Origin: Hyphomonas pacifica
Lineage (GTDB): Bacteria; Pseudomonadota; Alphaproteobacteria; Caulobacterales; Hyphomonadaceae
Direction of reading: 5' to 3'
Assembly: GCF_000682675.1 (NCBI RefSeq)
Contig: NZ_AWFA01000001.1
Span: 1-64,000, forward strand
DNA length: 64,000 nucleotides
Shown: positions 8,096-16,645 of the stretch, in pieces
Layout: each line of letters begins with the position of its first letter
Numbering within the stretch: the first letter of the stretch is position 1
Translations under genes and position numbers: made by a program
The notes under the pieces: generated by a model
Seen by the model: the letters and a program-made list of their open reading frames with translations, nothing else
What the model was told of the DNA's origin: nothing
The model's database searches: none

Positions 8096-8746
8096 TCAGT
8101 AGGTGGGCTGGTCCGTCGGCCGCTGCGCCTGTTCCAGCAGATCGCGGACGAGGCCGCGCACATGCGCCGGACGCAGGCCAAGGCCGGCGCCGATTTCCAG
8201 CAACGTATCCTCTTCCTCGCGGGCGAAATCGCCATCAGCGGCCGCGATCTGGAACACGGCGTTCACGATCAGCTCCTTGCCCTCATCATTCAGCATATTC
8301 CCGACGCGGGTGGCGACCGAGAGCGCATCGTCCAGCGAGTCCTTCGCCGCGACGATCTCCGCCTCGATCTCTGAACGGGTAAAGTCTTTCGCGCACATAC
8401 GGTTCACGACGTCTTCGATGGCATCCACTTCCTCCGCCTCGATCTTGCCGTCGGCCCAGGCCATGCGGACCAGGATGGCCAGCGCTGCCGTCTCGAATTC
8501 GGCGCGGATCGCATCGGAGGTCGCGCCGGTGGAGGCATTCAGCACACCCTCCACGAAAGTGCCTTTGCAGGCTCCGCACTCCACATAGGGCGGATAGGTC
8601 TGCATCGGGATGACTGGGATGAAATAGAGGTGAAACCAGGTCCGCGCCCGGCGCTTCTCGAAATTGGTGGTATTGTTGCACTGCGGGCAATCGAACGAGC
8701 CTCTATCAAGCAGCTTGCGTGTGGCCTTGGTGCCGAAGATAATCAT
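8096..8746 (-). CDS. Zinc-ribbon protein with TerB/DjlA-like helical domain
   Basis: A 216-residue protein in two parts. The N-terminal zinc ribbon has cysteines at 20, 23, 57 and 60 (CPQC and CGAC) around a hydrophobic WFHLYFIPVIP segment. The C-terminal half is all-helical with paired acidic motifs, MAWADGKIEAEEVDAIE and IAAADGDFAREEEDTL, the repeat expected of TerB-like domains that bind metal. I chose ATG at 8746 because AGGGGAC lies 7 nt upstream, whereas the longer frame to 8806 has no such site. It is probably in an operon with the radical SAM gene. Confidence 0.75.
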   Translation of the reverse strand: MIIFGTKATRKLLDRGSFDCPQCNNTTNFEKRRARTWFHLYFIPVIPMQTYPPYVECGACKGTFVEGVLNASTGATSDAIRAEFETAALAILVRMAWADGKIEAEEVDAIEDVVNRMCAKDFTRSEIEAEIVAAKDSLDDALSVATRVGNMLNDEGKELIVNAVFQIAAADGDFAREEEDTLLEIGAGLGLRPAHVRGLVRDLLEQAQRPTDQPTY

Positions 8747-8890
8747 GTTGCGTCCCCTAGATTGCGTCAATCCAGCATGGAATCCTGCCTCTATCTCAAT
8801 CGGCATGCAAGCCCCGGCACAAGACGAAATGTGCCTTCACACCGCTGCGCCTCCGAGATTGTCTTTCATGCGTGAATCCTGACGGCTCAC

Positions 8891-8910
8891 AAAGCGCTTC
8901 CAGCGCTTTT
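8891..8910. terminator. Short perfect hairpin in divergent gap
   Basis: AAAGCGCT at 8891-8898 pairs with AGCGCTTT at 8902-8909 around a TCC loop, followed by one more T on the plus strand. It lies between the divergent zinc-ribbon and MFS genes, where a terminator is not expected, so it may instead be an operator or 5'-UTR hairpin. Confidence 0.35.
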
Positions 8911-8971
8911 GCCTGCCAGACACCCAATTGTGAACATTGCCGATTTCGTAAGCTACGCTATTTAGCCCGTC

Positions 8972-10285
8972 ATGCCTGAAAATACGCGCAAGACCGTTAT
9001 GCAAATGCTCACCTCCGGCGATGAGGGCCGGGTGTGCAAGGATATCCCCGAAAGCGCATGCAATGAGGAATCCGGCAATTTCCTGAAACATATTACCAGC
9101 CTGTCTGCGAGCAAGATCTCCGACGGGCTGATTGACCCGAAACTGGTGCTGAGCTGGCTGCTGACAACGCTCGGCGCACCAGCCTTCATCATCGGCTTGC
9201 TGGTGCCTGTGCGGGAGGCTGGTGCCCTGTTGCCGCAACTCTTCACGGCGGCGGCGCTGCGCCAGTTGCCCCAGCGTAAATGGGCCTGGGCTGTCGGCTC
9301 TGCCGTGCAGGGTTTGTCGGCTGCGTGCATGGCCCTCGCGGCGCTGACGCTGGAGGGGCGCACGGCGGGTCTTGTCATTCTCGGCGCACTGGCCGTGCTG
9401 GCGATTGCCCGTTCTGTCTGCTCGGTCACCTATAAGGATGTGCTGGGCAAGACAGTTTCCAAATCGCGCCGGGGCACGGCGACCGGAACGGCCAGTACGA
9501 TTGGGGCTGCCGCCGTGCTCGCCTATGGCGGTCTGCTCAGCCTCGGCCTGATTGACCGGATGAGTATCGTCACCACCGGCCTGTTTCTGGCAGGCGGGCT
9601 ATGGGTCGCAGCAGCCCTCTTGTTCACCACATTGAAGGAGGAGCCAGGCTCCACCGAAGGTGGCGGCAATCCAATCCAGTCCTTCAAGGACAATTTCTCT
9701 CTGCTGGCAGAGGACAAGCAGCTGCGCCGGTTCATCCTGACGCGGGGCCTGTTGATCTCTACCGCCCTCGCGCCGCCCTTTATGGTGCCACTCGGCACCG
9801 ACAAGGATCAGGCCGGCCAGATGTTTGGCGGGCTGGGCCTGCTCGTCATCGCCTCAGCCGGGGCGGGCCTTGTCAGCTCCTATGTCTGGGGACGGCTGGC
9901 AGACCGGTCGAGCCGGAAAGTGCTTATCCTGACGGCAGCAGCCGCCACGATTGCGCTGGCGGCGACCCTTGCCCTGCATGTCAGCGGCCTGCTGGAACAG
10001 GTCTGGGCGCTGCCGCTGGTCCTGTTCGGGCTGATGATCGCCTATCAGGGCGTGCGCCTTGGCCGCTCGACGCATCTGGTGGACATGGCCAGTCAGGAGA
10101 CGCGCGCGGCCTATACCGCCCTTTCCAACACGATCATTGGCACCCTGCTCGTGCTCGGCGGCGGCTTCAGCCTCGTCGCGGAATATGCGGGCAATTCTGT
10201 CGTGATCGGCCTGCTGGCGGTAATGAGCGCGCTGGCCATTCCCGCTGCCTTCAGCCTGGCTGAAGTGCAGCACGACAGCGACTAG
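8972..10285 (+). CDS. MFS transporter
   Basis: A 437-residue major facilitator with about twelve hydrophobic segments. A cytoplasmic N-terminus of some 50 residues (rich in charged residues, with an NFLKHITSLSASKISDGL segment) precedes the first helix. A central loop (LKEEPGSTEGGGNPIQSFKDN) separates the two six-helix halves. The intracellular loop GRLADRSSRKVLI resembles the MFS motif A. The substrate cannot be deduced. A downstream start such as the ATG at 8999 is possible, but 8972 is the first good frame start. Confidence 0.75.
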   Translation: MPENTRKTVMQMLTSGDEGRVCKDIPESACNEESGNFLKHITSLSASKISDGLIDPKLVLSWLLTTLGAPAFIIGLLVPVREAGALLPQLFTAAALRQLPQRKWAWAVGSAVQGLSAACMALAALTLEGRTAGLVILGALAVLAIARSVCSVTYKDVLGKTVSKSRRGTATGTASTIGAAAVLAYGGLLSLGLIDRMSIVTTGLFLAGGLWVAAALLFTTLKEEPGSTEGGGNPIQSFKDNFSLLAEDKQLRRFILTRGLLISTALAPPFMVPLGTDKDQAGQMFGGLGLLVIASAGAGLVSSYVWGRLADRSSRKVLILTAAAATIALAATLALHVSGLLEQVWALPLVLFGLMIAYQGVRLGRSTHLVDMASQETRAAYTALSNTIIGTLLVLGGGFSLVAEYAGNSVVIGLLAVMSALAIPAAFSLAEVQHDSD

Positions 10286-10288
10286 ACG

Positions 10289-11227
10289 CTACTTATTGAG
10301 ACACCAGCGCAGCACGGCCTTCTGGGCGTGCAAGCGGTTTTCGGCTTCGTCGAAGACCAGGCTCTGCGGGCCGTCGATGACTTCGGCGTCGACTTCCTCG
10401 CCGCGGTGGGCCGGCAGGCAGTGCAGGAATTTCGCGTCGCCATTCGCCAACTCCATCAGCTCTTCCGTCACCGCATAGGGCTCCAGAATCTCCAGACGGC
10501 GCTCGGCATCGGCATCCCCCATGGAGACGAAGGTGTCCGCGATCACGACGTCAGCACCAGCAACCGCCTCTTCCGCCGTGTCGTAAAGGTCAATCCGGGC
10601 CTGCAACTCGCGGGCGATCTCGAGATCCTCATCGTCCGGCGCAAACCGGGCTGGCGTACCAACCGCAAGGGAGAATCCGAACTTCGCCGCCGCATGAATG
10701 AAGCTGGCGCAGACATTGTTGCCATCCCCCACCCAGGCGAGGCGTGCGCCGCGCAGCTCCAGCCCGCTCTCTTCCAGCGTCTGCAGGTCTGCCATGATCT
10801 GGCAGGGATGGGAGCGATCCGTCAGGCCGTTGATGACCGGCACGCTCGCATTGGCGGCAAAGGCCTCGACATCGGAATGGTCGTTCGCGCGGATCATCAC
10901 CGCATCGACGAAACGCGACAGAACGCGGGCGGTATCTTCCACCGTCTCGCCCCGGCCGAGCTGCATGTCGCTGGACGTCGCCGTGATCGACGAGCCGCCA
11001 AGCTGGCGCATGCCCATGTCAAAGGAGAAACGCGTCCGGGTGGAGGATTTCTCGAAGATCATCGCCAGCGTGTGCCCTTCCAGAGGCGCGCCCGTATCGA
11101 CGCGGCCCTTCGGCCAGCCTGCACGCGCCTTCTTCATGGCATGGGCCATATCCAGAATCTCTCGCAATTCAGCGGATTCCAGATGCCAGAGGTCAATAAA
11201 ATGGCGCGGGCTCGTCTTCTCGGTCAT
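10289..11227 (-). CDS. argF: Ornithine carbamoyltransferase
   Basis: A 312-residue enzyme converting ornithine and carbamoyl phosphate to citrulline in arginine synthesis. The carbamoyl phosphate loop SSTRTR is at about residues 60-65. The second signature HPCQIMADL and the ornithine-site [10 protein letters not shown] are intact. argD lies 7.3 kb upstream on the same strand and hslO lies 3.9 kb downstream, so a commonly linked trio has been separated. The gene converges with the MFS transporter, with 3 bp between the stop codons. Confidence 0.95.
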   Translation of the reverse strand: MTEKTSPRHFIDLWHLESAELREILDMAHAMKKARAGWPKGRVDTGAPLEGHTLAMIFEKSSTRTRFSFDMGMRQLGGSSITATSSDMQLGRGETVEDTARVLSRFVDAVMIRANDHSDVEAFAANASVPVINGLTDRSHPCQIMADLQTLEESGLELRGARLAWVGDGNNVCASFIHAAAKFGFSLAVGTPARFAPDDEDLEIARELQARIDLYDTAEEAVAGADVVIADTFVSMGDADAERRLEILEPYAVTEELMELANGDAKFLHCLPAHRGEEVDAEVIDGPQSLVFDEAENRLHAQKAVLRWCLNK

Positions 11228-11361
11228 CCAGTCTCACTCCCTTCAGGGGCTTCGCGAAGGCCGGGGGCATAGCGCGTTTTCGCCCGCAGCACCAGTGATA
11301 GGAGAAATCGGGCCGAAAACGGCTTCGCAAAGGACACGCAGCGAAAATGACAAAAAACTAA

Positions 11362-11424
11362 TTGAGAATGACTTGCAAACTCATATAGGGTGTGAGACAC
11401 AAGTTTTGAGAATGACTCGCAAAC
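11362..11424 (+). promoter_or_regulatory. Tandem iron-box-like direct repeats
   Basis: Two near-identical 19-mers, TTGAGAATGACTYGCAAAC, lie at 11362-11380 and 11406-11424. Only one base differs (T or C at the Y). Start-to-start spacing is 44 bp, close to four helical turns. The complement reads GTTTGCRAGTCATTCTCAA, which resembles Fur/iron-regulator boxes (TGATAAT-type half sites). The second copy ends 15 bp before the start codon of the small gene at 11440, a position suited to repression. The assignment to Fur is an inference. Confidence 0.55.
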
Positions 11425-11439
11425 AAGATGGAGAGCCTC

Positions 11440-11631
11440 ATGTGCCTGCCGATTGATGATAATGCCATGCTGTGCTGGCTGAAAAATCAGGTCACCGTGC
11501 TGGAAGCCTGGCGCGAAGAGCTTACCTGCCGACCGGAAACGTCGATCAGTATGATCACCCGGCTGGAACAGCATCGCACCTGGCTGCGCGAGGAAATCAG
11601 CCGTCTCGATCCGGGCCTGAAAGCCGCCTGA
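11440..11631 (+). CDS. Small Cys-containing protein, 63 aa, behind iron-box-like repeats
   Basis: A 63-residue soluble protein beginning MCLPIDDNAMLCWLKNQ, with cysteines at 2, 11 and 24 and a helical, charged C-terminal half. I do not recognise the family. ATG at 11440 has GGAGAG at 5 nt, whereas the in-frame ATG four codons earlier has no ribosome site. The gene lies just downstream of the two 19-bp repeats, so iron- or metal-responsive expression is plausible. It resembles in layout the many small Fur-controlled genes near TonB systems, but no iron gene is adjacent. Confidence 0.55.
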   Translation: MCLPIDDNAMLCWLKNQVTVLEAWREELTCRPETSISMITRLEQHRTWLREEISRLDPGLKAA

Positions 11632-11793
11632 TCCCCGAATTGTCGCGGCGCAGGACGTGTGCCCACCGTTTCCTCCCCGAAACACGCTTCCTGCGTCGCG
11701 GCATGTCTCATCTCCAGACTGGCGAACCGGCCGCGATTGCCCTATGTCACGGGGCAGAACAGCCGCCCAGACAGTCAGGGAGACTAAAGACAT

Positions 11794-13008
11794 ATGGACA
11801 ACGTCCTCATCATTGGTGCCGGTGCCGCCGGATCCGTCGTCGCACAGAAATGCGCGATGGACCGCGACACTTTCAAACACATCCACCTCGCCTCTCGCCG
11901 CATCGAAAGTTGCGAGAAGGTCGCCGCGCTCTGCAAGACGCCGATCGAGATCAGCCAGGTGGATGCCGACAATGTCGAGGAGGTTGTCGCCCTCATCAAC
12001 AAGGTAAAGCCGGACCTGTTGATCAACATGGCCCTGCCCTATCAGGATCTGCCGATCATGGATGCCTGCCTGGAAGCGGGCTGCAACTATATGGACACGG
12101 CAAACTATGAGCCGCGCGATGTCGCGAAGTTCGAATATAGCTGGCAGTGGGCCTATCAGGACAAGTTCAAGCAAGCCGGCCTGACCGCCATTCTGGGCTG
12201 CGGATTTGATCCGGGCGTGACGAACATCTTCTGCGCCTATGCCCAGGAATTTCTGTTCGACGAGATCGAATATATCGACATCGTGGACTGTAATGCTGGC
12301 GATCATGGCAAGACGTTCGCGACGAACTTCAATCCGGAGATCAACCTTCGTGAAGTGACGCAGGACGGCAAATACTGGAAAGATGGCGAGTGGATCGAGA
12401 TCCCCGCCCTCTCCATCAAGACGATGATCGACTATCCGGAAGTCGGACCGAAGGCCTCCTACCTGATCTATCACGAGGAAGAGGAAAGCCTGGTCAAGCA
12501 CATCAAGGGCCTGAAGCAGATCCGCTTCTGGATGACCTTTGGTGCCGAATACATCAAGCATCTGGAAGTGTTCAAATCCATCGGCCTGATCGGTCTGCAG
12601 CCGATCAAGCACAAGGGCATGGACATTATCCCGATGGAATTCCTGAAGGATCTGCTGCCGCCGCCAAGCTCACTGGCGGAAGGCTATACTGGCAAGACCT
12701 CCATCGGCATCATCGCGCGCGGCACCAAGGATGGCGAGCCGGTGGCGAAGATGATCTACAATGTCTGCGACCATGCCGAAACCAACAAGGAAGTCTCCGC
12801 GCAGGCCGTTTCCTACACGACGGGCGTGCCGCCGGTTTCCGGCGCGGCGATGTTCTTCCGGGGCGAATGGTCCGGGCACGGCGTGTTCAATGTCGAGCAA
12901 TTCCCGGCCAAGCCCTTCCTGGAAGATGTCGCCAAACGCGGCCTGCCCTGGCACATCATCGATGTCGATGGCGGCGACCAGGAAGACCTGTTTGCGGTAG
13001 AGACCTAA
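11794..13008 (+). CDS. Carboxyspermidine/carboxynorspermidine dehydrogenase (Lys1-like)
   Basis: A 404-residue member of the saccharopine dehydrogenase superfamily. The N-terminal Rossmann motif is VLIIGAGAAGSVVAQK. The central domain carries GCGFDPGVTNIFCAYAQE, a hallmark of the carboxy(nor)spermidine dehydrogenases. These enzymes reductively condense putrescine or diaminopropane with aspartate semialdehyde using NADPH. The decarboxylase that acts next is encoded 520 bp downstream on the same strand, which supports this role over lysine-pathway saccharopine dehydrogenase. An ordinary thioesterase gene sits between the two. Confidence 0.9.
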   Translation: MDNVLIIGAGAAGSVVAQKCAMDRDTFKHIHLASRRIESCEKVAALCKTPIEISQVDADNVEEVVALINKVKPDLLINMALPYQDLPIMDACLEAGCNYMDTANYEPRDVAKFEYSWQWAYQDKFKQAGLTAILGCGFDPGVTNIFCAYAQEFLFDEIEYIDIVDCNAGDHGKTFATNFNPEINLREVTQDGKYWKDGEWIEIPALSIKTMIDYPEVGPKASYLIYHEEEESLVKHIKGLKQIRFWMTFGAEYIKHLEVFKSIGLIGLQPIKHKGMDIIPMEFLKDLLPPPSSLAEGYTGKTSIGIIARGTKDGEPVAKMIYNVCDHAETNKEVSAQAVSYTTGVPPVSGAAMFFRGEWSGHGVFNVEQFPAKPFLEDVAKRGLPWHIIDVDGGDQEDLFAVET

Positions 13009-13078
13009 GTCACGATTTTGCGGGGACACGAATCAATCCGTGCGCCCCGCAAGACCCGCAGAAAACGACAGGATCATC

Positions 13079-13474
13079 ATGACAGAGACAAACACACCGC
13101 CCGGGATGGAACTGACGCTGCGGACGCTGGCCATGCCCGCGGACGCGAATGCCTCTGGAGACATTTTCGGGGGCTGGGTGATGTCGCAAATGGACCTTGC
13201 CGCCGCTGTACGTGCCAATGAGCGCTGCAATGGACGCACCGTGACGGTCGCGGCGAACGAGATCATCTTCAAACAGCCGGTACATGTCGGTGACACGCTG
13301 TGCGTTTACACCGAAGTTGAAAAAGTGGGCCGCACATCTATCGTCATACGTCTGGAGACCTGGGCGCGACGCGCCTTGTCCTCTCAGCGTGACAAGGTGA
13401 CCGAAGCGCGCTTTACCATGGTCGCCGTCGACAGCGATGGTCGTCCACGGCCCGTGGATGGCCCCGCGGCCTGA
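13079..13474 (+). CDS. Acyl-CoA thioesterase, YciA-like hotdog
   Basis: A 131-residue hotdog-fold acyl-CoA thioesterase. The YciA-type motif DANASGDIFGGWVMSQMD contains the catalytic aspartate (GDIFGGW). It is followed by the beta-strand region VTVAANEIIFKQPVHVGD. ATG at 13079 has AGGA at 6 nt, and the longer frame to 13040 lacks a site. It probably hydrolyses medium- or long-chain acyl-CoA. Its location between two polyamine genes may be chance or may reflect a shared transcript. Confidence 0.88.
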   Translation: MTETNTPPGMELTLRTLAMPADANASGDIFGGWVMSQMDLAAAVRANERCNGRTVTVAANEIIFKQPVHVGDTLCVYTEVEKVGRTSIVIRLETWARRALSSQRDKVTEARFTMVAVDSDGRPRPVDGPAA

Positions 13475-13475
13475 T

Positions 13476-13527
13476 ATACTTCAAGGCCCAATACCTCAAG
13501 GCCAGATACCTCAAGGACTGATCCCTC
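13476..13527 (+). repeat. 15-bp tandem repeat forming the nspC ribosome-binding region
   Basis: Three 15-bp units, ATACTTCAAGGCCCA, ATACCTCAAGGCCAG and ATACCTCAAGGACTG, run head-to-tail from 13476 to 13520. A truncated fourth (ATCCCTC) abuts the nspC ATG at 13528. The array starts 1 bp after the thioesterase stop codon. Each unit carries AAGG, so several ribosome-binding cores are presented in tandem and the last (AAGGA) is the one nearest the start. Copy-number change would alter spacing between the genes in 15-bp steps. Confidence 0.8.
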
Positions 13528-14673
13528 ATGACCCCGTCCCCTCTGCCAGATCACATCCCCACCCCCTGCTTCGTGCTGGACGTGGCGCGCCTGCGGAAGA
13601 ATCTGGAGGCGGCGCAGCGCGTTCGGGAGGAAGCCGATTGCAAGGTCCTGCTGGCGACCAAGGCCTTCTCCCTGCCCGCGGCGTTTCCGATGATGACGGA
13701 CTATCTGGACGGCACTACGGCCAGCGGCGAGCATGAAGCCATCATGGGCCATGAAAGCTTTGGCAAGGAAGTGCATGTCTATTCCCCGGCCTATACGGAA
13801 AATGAAGTCCGCCGTCTGACGGAGGTGGCGCAGCACATCTATTTCAACTCCAATGAACAGCTGCAGCGCTTTGGCGACATTGCCCGCGATGCGGGTGCGA
13901 AAGTGGGCCTGCGCGTCAATCCCGGCTATTCCAATGCTACGCTGGGAGGAGACCTCTATAACCCTTGCGCCCCCGGCAGCCGGTTTGGCGAAGTCGCGTC
14001 AAAGCTGGACGAGGTTGACTGGTCTGGCGTCGACATCTTCCATGTGCACGCCCTGTGCGAGAGCCTGCATGAAGGCTCTGTTGGCCTGATCAATCATGTG
14101 GCGGACAATTTCGGCCAGTATATCGAGCAGGTGAATGCCGTGAATTTTGGCGGCGGCCACTTCCTGAACAAGGACGGCTATGATGTCAGCCAGCTGATCA
14201 ATGCGATCAAGGCTTTCAAGGCACGGTTTGGCGTCGAAGTCGTACTGGAGCCCGGCGCGGGACTCGTCGTGAATACGGGCGAGCTGTATGCCAGCGTGCT
14301 GGCGCTGCACTGGAACGAAATGGACCTGGCCATTCTGGATGCGTCTGCCTCCACCCATATGCCGGATGTTCTGGAAGTGCCTTACCGCCCGGACATTATC
14401 GGCGCCGGCCAGCCAGGGCAGAAGGCACACACCTATCGGCTTGGCGGGAAAACCTGCATGACCGGCGATGTGATTGGCGACTATTCCTTCGATGCCCCGC
14501 TGAAGCCAGGTGATACGCTGATCTTTACCGACCAGATGCACTATTCCTTCGTCAAGACGAACACGTTCAACGGCACACCGCTGGCCAATCTGGCCGTGCG
14601 CTGGGAAGACGGCATTGTCGAGATGCTGTCAGACTTCGGCTACGAAGACTTCCGCCACCGCCTGGGGCGCTAA
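13528..14673 (+). CDS. nspC: Carboxynorspermidine/carboxyspermidine decarboxylase
   Basis: A 381-residue fold-type III (alanine-racemase-like) PLP decarboxylase that removes CO2 from carboxyspermidine to yield spermidine. TPCFVLD at the N-terminus and the PLP lysine in VLLATKAFSLP are typical. HVHALCESLHEGS and VNFGGGHFLNKDGYD are family landmarks, and LEPGAGLVVNTGEL binds the PLP phosphate region. With the dehydrogenase at 11794-13008 it completes spermidine synthesis from putrescine and aspartate semialdehyde, without S-adenosylmethionine decarboxylase. Its start directly abuts the tandem repeat described separately. Confidence 0.93.
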   Translation: MTPSPLPDHIPTPCFVLDVARLRKNLEAAQRVREEADCKVLLATKAFSLPAAFPMMTDYLDGTTASGEHEAIMGHESFGKEVHVYSPAYTENEVRRLTEVAQHIYFNSNEQLQRFGDIARDAGAKVGLRVNPGYSNATLGGDLYNPCAPGSRFGEVASKLDEVDWSGVDIFHVHALCESLHEGSVGLINHVADNFGQYIEQVNAVNFGGGHFLNKDGYDVSQLINAIKAFKARFGVEVVLEPGAGLVVNTGELYASVLALHWNEMDLAILDASASTHMPDVLEVPYRPDIIGAGQPGQKAHTYRLGGKTCMTGDVIGDYSFDAPLKPGDTLIFTDQMHYSFVKTNTFNGTPLANLAVRWEDGIVEMLSDFGYEDFRHRLGR

Positions 14674-14755
14674 TCCGGACAGGGAAATTCACGCTCCGAT
14701 CTTAACCGGTCCTTGCACCAGCCGAGCTATTCTCCGCTTTCGGAGGAAATGGCCC

Positions 14756-15094
14756 ATGCGCAGACCATCCGCGGCAATCCTGTTGATATTCCTGCTGAAT
14801 GCGGGACCAGCCCTTGCCCATGGGGGCGGTCTGAATGCGCAGGGCTGCCACACAAACCGCAAGACCGGTGACTATCATTGTCACCGTAGTTCATCCTCAG
14901 CCTCCCCTGCCCCAAGGCCCCAACGTACCAGCCCGGCAGATCGCATCCAGCCTTTGACCTCGCCTGTTTCACCCACCCGCACCTTCCGAAATTGCACAGA
15001 GGCCCGCGCAGCGGGTGCCGCTCCGGTCCGCAGGGGCGAACCCGGCTATGGCCCCCACCTCGACCGCGACAATGACGGCCTAGGCTGCGAGTGA
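14756..15094 (+). CDS. Secreted YHYH/excalibur calcium-binding domain protein
   Basis: A 112-residue exported protein. A signal peptide (MRRPSAAILLIFLLNAGPALA) is followed by HGGGLNAQGCHTNRKTGDYH and CH, the YHYH motif seen in many secreted proteins. A Ser/Pro-rich linker leads to a C-terminal excalibur domain ending in RGEPGYGPHLDRDNDGLGCE. This DxDNDGxxC loop binds calcium. ATG at 14756 has CGGAGGA about 9 nt upstream. The role is unknown; such proteins act outside the cytoplasm. Confidence 0.8.
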   Translation: MRRPSAAILLIFLLNAGPALAHGGGLNAQGCHTNRKTGDYHCHRSSSSASPAPRPQRTSPADRIQPLTSPVSPTRTFRNCTEARAAGAAPVRRGEPGYGPHLDRDNDGLGCE

Positions 15095-15130
15095 AGCCAT
15101 CCGTACCCGGTTCGGGTCTGCTGGGAAAAC

Positions 15131-15955
15131 CTAAATCAAAATGTCCCGCTCATTGCCGAGGGAGGGAATGCGGGTGCGGGCTTTGGCGATGGCGTCAAGG
15201 TCGAGATCCGCCAGAAGGATGCCAGGCATGTCATCGGCTTTCTCGGCCAGTACTTCACCCCAGGGCGAGATGATCAGCGAGTGGCCGAAGGTTTCGCGGC
15301 CATCCTCATGCGTGCCGCCCTGGGCGGGCGCGATGACGAAGCTGCCGGTCTCGATGGCCCGCGCCCGGACGAGAACATGCCAGTGCGCCTGCCCCGTCAC
15401 ACGGGTGAAGGCGGCGGGAATGGTCAGGATACCGGCCCCGGCCTGGGCTAGCTTTCGGTAAAGATGCGGGAAGCGCACATCATAGCAGATGCTGAGGCCC
15501 AGCGTGGCAAAGTCTGTCTCGGCCAGCACGGCGCGCTCCCCCGGCCGGTAAGCGCGGCTTTCGCGATAGCTCTGCCCGTCACCAACTTCGACATCGAACA
15601 TGTGGATCTTGTCATACCGTGCACGGATGCTGCCGTCTGGCGCGATCAGGATGGAGCGATTGGCAAAGCGATCTTCCCCCTCCACCGTGACGGCGATCGA
15701 CCCGATCAACAGCCAGACGGCCAGCTCCTCCGCCAGTGCGCGCAATGCGGCGAGAGCCGGGTCATCCACTTCTGCCATCAGCTTCTGGCGAGCCATGCCG
15801 GGGCGGATATCCAGCAGATTGGTCATCTCCGGCGTAGCAATGAGCTGAGCCCCCTGCCCTGCCGCCTCGCGGATCATCTGGCTGGCATGGGCAATGTTCG
15901 GCGCGACTTCCACACCGGAACGCATCTGAATACAGGCGGCACGTAATTGGGTCAT
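15131..15955 (-). CDS. Carbon-nitrogen hydrolase (nitrilase superfamily, Nit-like)
   Basis: A 274-residue amidase of the nitrilase superfamily. The catalytic triad is visible: Glu in TPEMTN, Lys in YDKIHMFD and Cys in LSICYDVRFPHLY. Sequence and length are closest to the Nit1/Nit2 branch, which includes deaminated-glutathione and omega-amidases. I chose ATG at 15955, preceded by AGGGTG. A GTG three codons upstream (15964) is also open. It converges with the YHYH protein gene and is unrelated in sequence detail to the second nitrilase-family gene, aguB, at 57159-57998. Confidence 0.85.
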   Translation of the reverse strand: MTQLRAACIQMRSGVEVAPNIAHASQMIREAAGQGAQLIATPEMTNLLDIRPGMARQKLMAEVDDPALAALRALAEELAVWLLIGSIAVTVEGEDRFANRSILIAPDGSIRARYDKIHMFDVEVGDGQSYRESRAYRPGERAVLAETDFATLGLSICYDVRFPHLYRKLAQAGAGILTIPAAFTRVTGQAHWHVLVRARAIETGSFVIAPAQGGTHEDGRETFGHSLIISPWGEVLAEKADDMPGILLADLDLDAIAKARTRIPSLGNERDILI

Positions 15956-16022
15956 GGCAGGCACCCTATCGGATCTGCGGCAAGGCGATAGCCCCGTTCA
16001 ACTTGGCGCCACCCTGCAAGGA

Positions 16023-16529
16023 TCAGATGCCAGTGCCGGGCAGCAGATCTTCCAGGAAATAGGCTGACAGGGCGTTGCGACCAGCTAGCTGGCTTTTACG
16101 GTAAACCGCCCGCGCCTGCTCGCGTACTGTGCGTTCACTCGTCTTGCGCAGATCGGCTATTTCTTGCAGGGACAGCCCCTTCAGCAGCAGCAGGCCGACA
16201 TCGGATTCCGCATCTGTCAGACCCCAGGCCGAAAACTGCCGTGCGATGGCAAGGCCCAGGCCCTGAACCAGCGCGCGGTTCTCTTCCTGCCAGCGGCCAG
16301 CATCCTGACGGGCATCGGCCAGCGCCCGGCGCAATCGGCCGAAACGCCACAACATGGCCCCGAGCCCAAAGGACGCCGCGACCAACACGATCATCTCTGC
16401 TGCAAGATGCGCCACGCCAACCCCCTCCCCGCGATCGGTAAGAAGGTCTACGCCAATAAATAGCGCGATCGCGCCAAACAGCGCGGCTATGCCCAGAAGG
16501 CCTCTGCGTCCGGATACGTCATCTGACAT
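16023..16529 (-). CDS. Membrane-anchored LuxR-type HTH regulator
   Basis: A 168-residue protein with two N-terminal transmembrane helices (LLGIAALFGAIALFIGVDLL and HLAAEMIVLVAASFGLGAML). A coiled-coil segment (RFGRLRRALADARQDAGRW) follows, and then a LuxR/GerE-like helix-turn-helix: LTDAESDVGLLLLKGLSLQE, IADLRKTSERTVREQAR and AVYRKSQLAGR. It presumably binds DNA from the membrane. ATG at 16529 is chosen. The frame extends to 16571 with a weaker-looking His/Gly-rich start. It is divergent from the cytochrome b561 gene and might regulate it. Confidence 0.72.
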   Translation of the reverse strand: MSDDVSGRRGLLGIAALFGAIALFIGVDLLTDRGEGVGVAHLAAEMIVLVAASFGLGAMLWRFGRLRRALADARQDAGRWQEENRALVQGLGLAIARQFSAWGLTDAESDVGLLLLKGLSLQEIADLRKTSERTVREQARAVYRKSQLAGRNALSAYFLEDLLPGTGI

Positions 16530-16645
16530 AAACACATCTTGCCCAAACCCGCCGGAATGGGAATGCGTCATGTGGCGGGTAGCCGGGCCCAGCCCCGCGG
16601 CGCACTTTTACGCCCATGCCACCCCTGCAGCATGGAGCCCACAAT

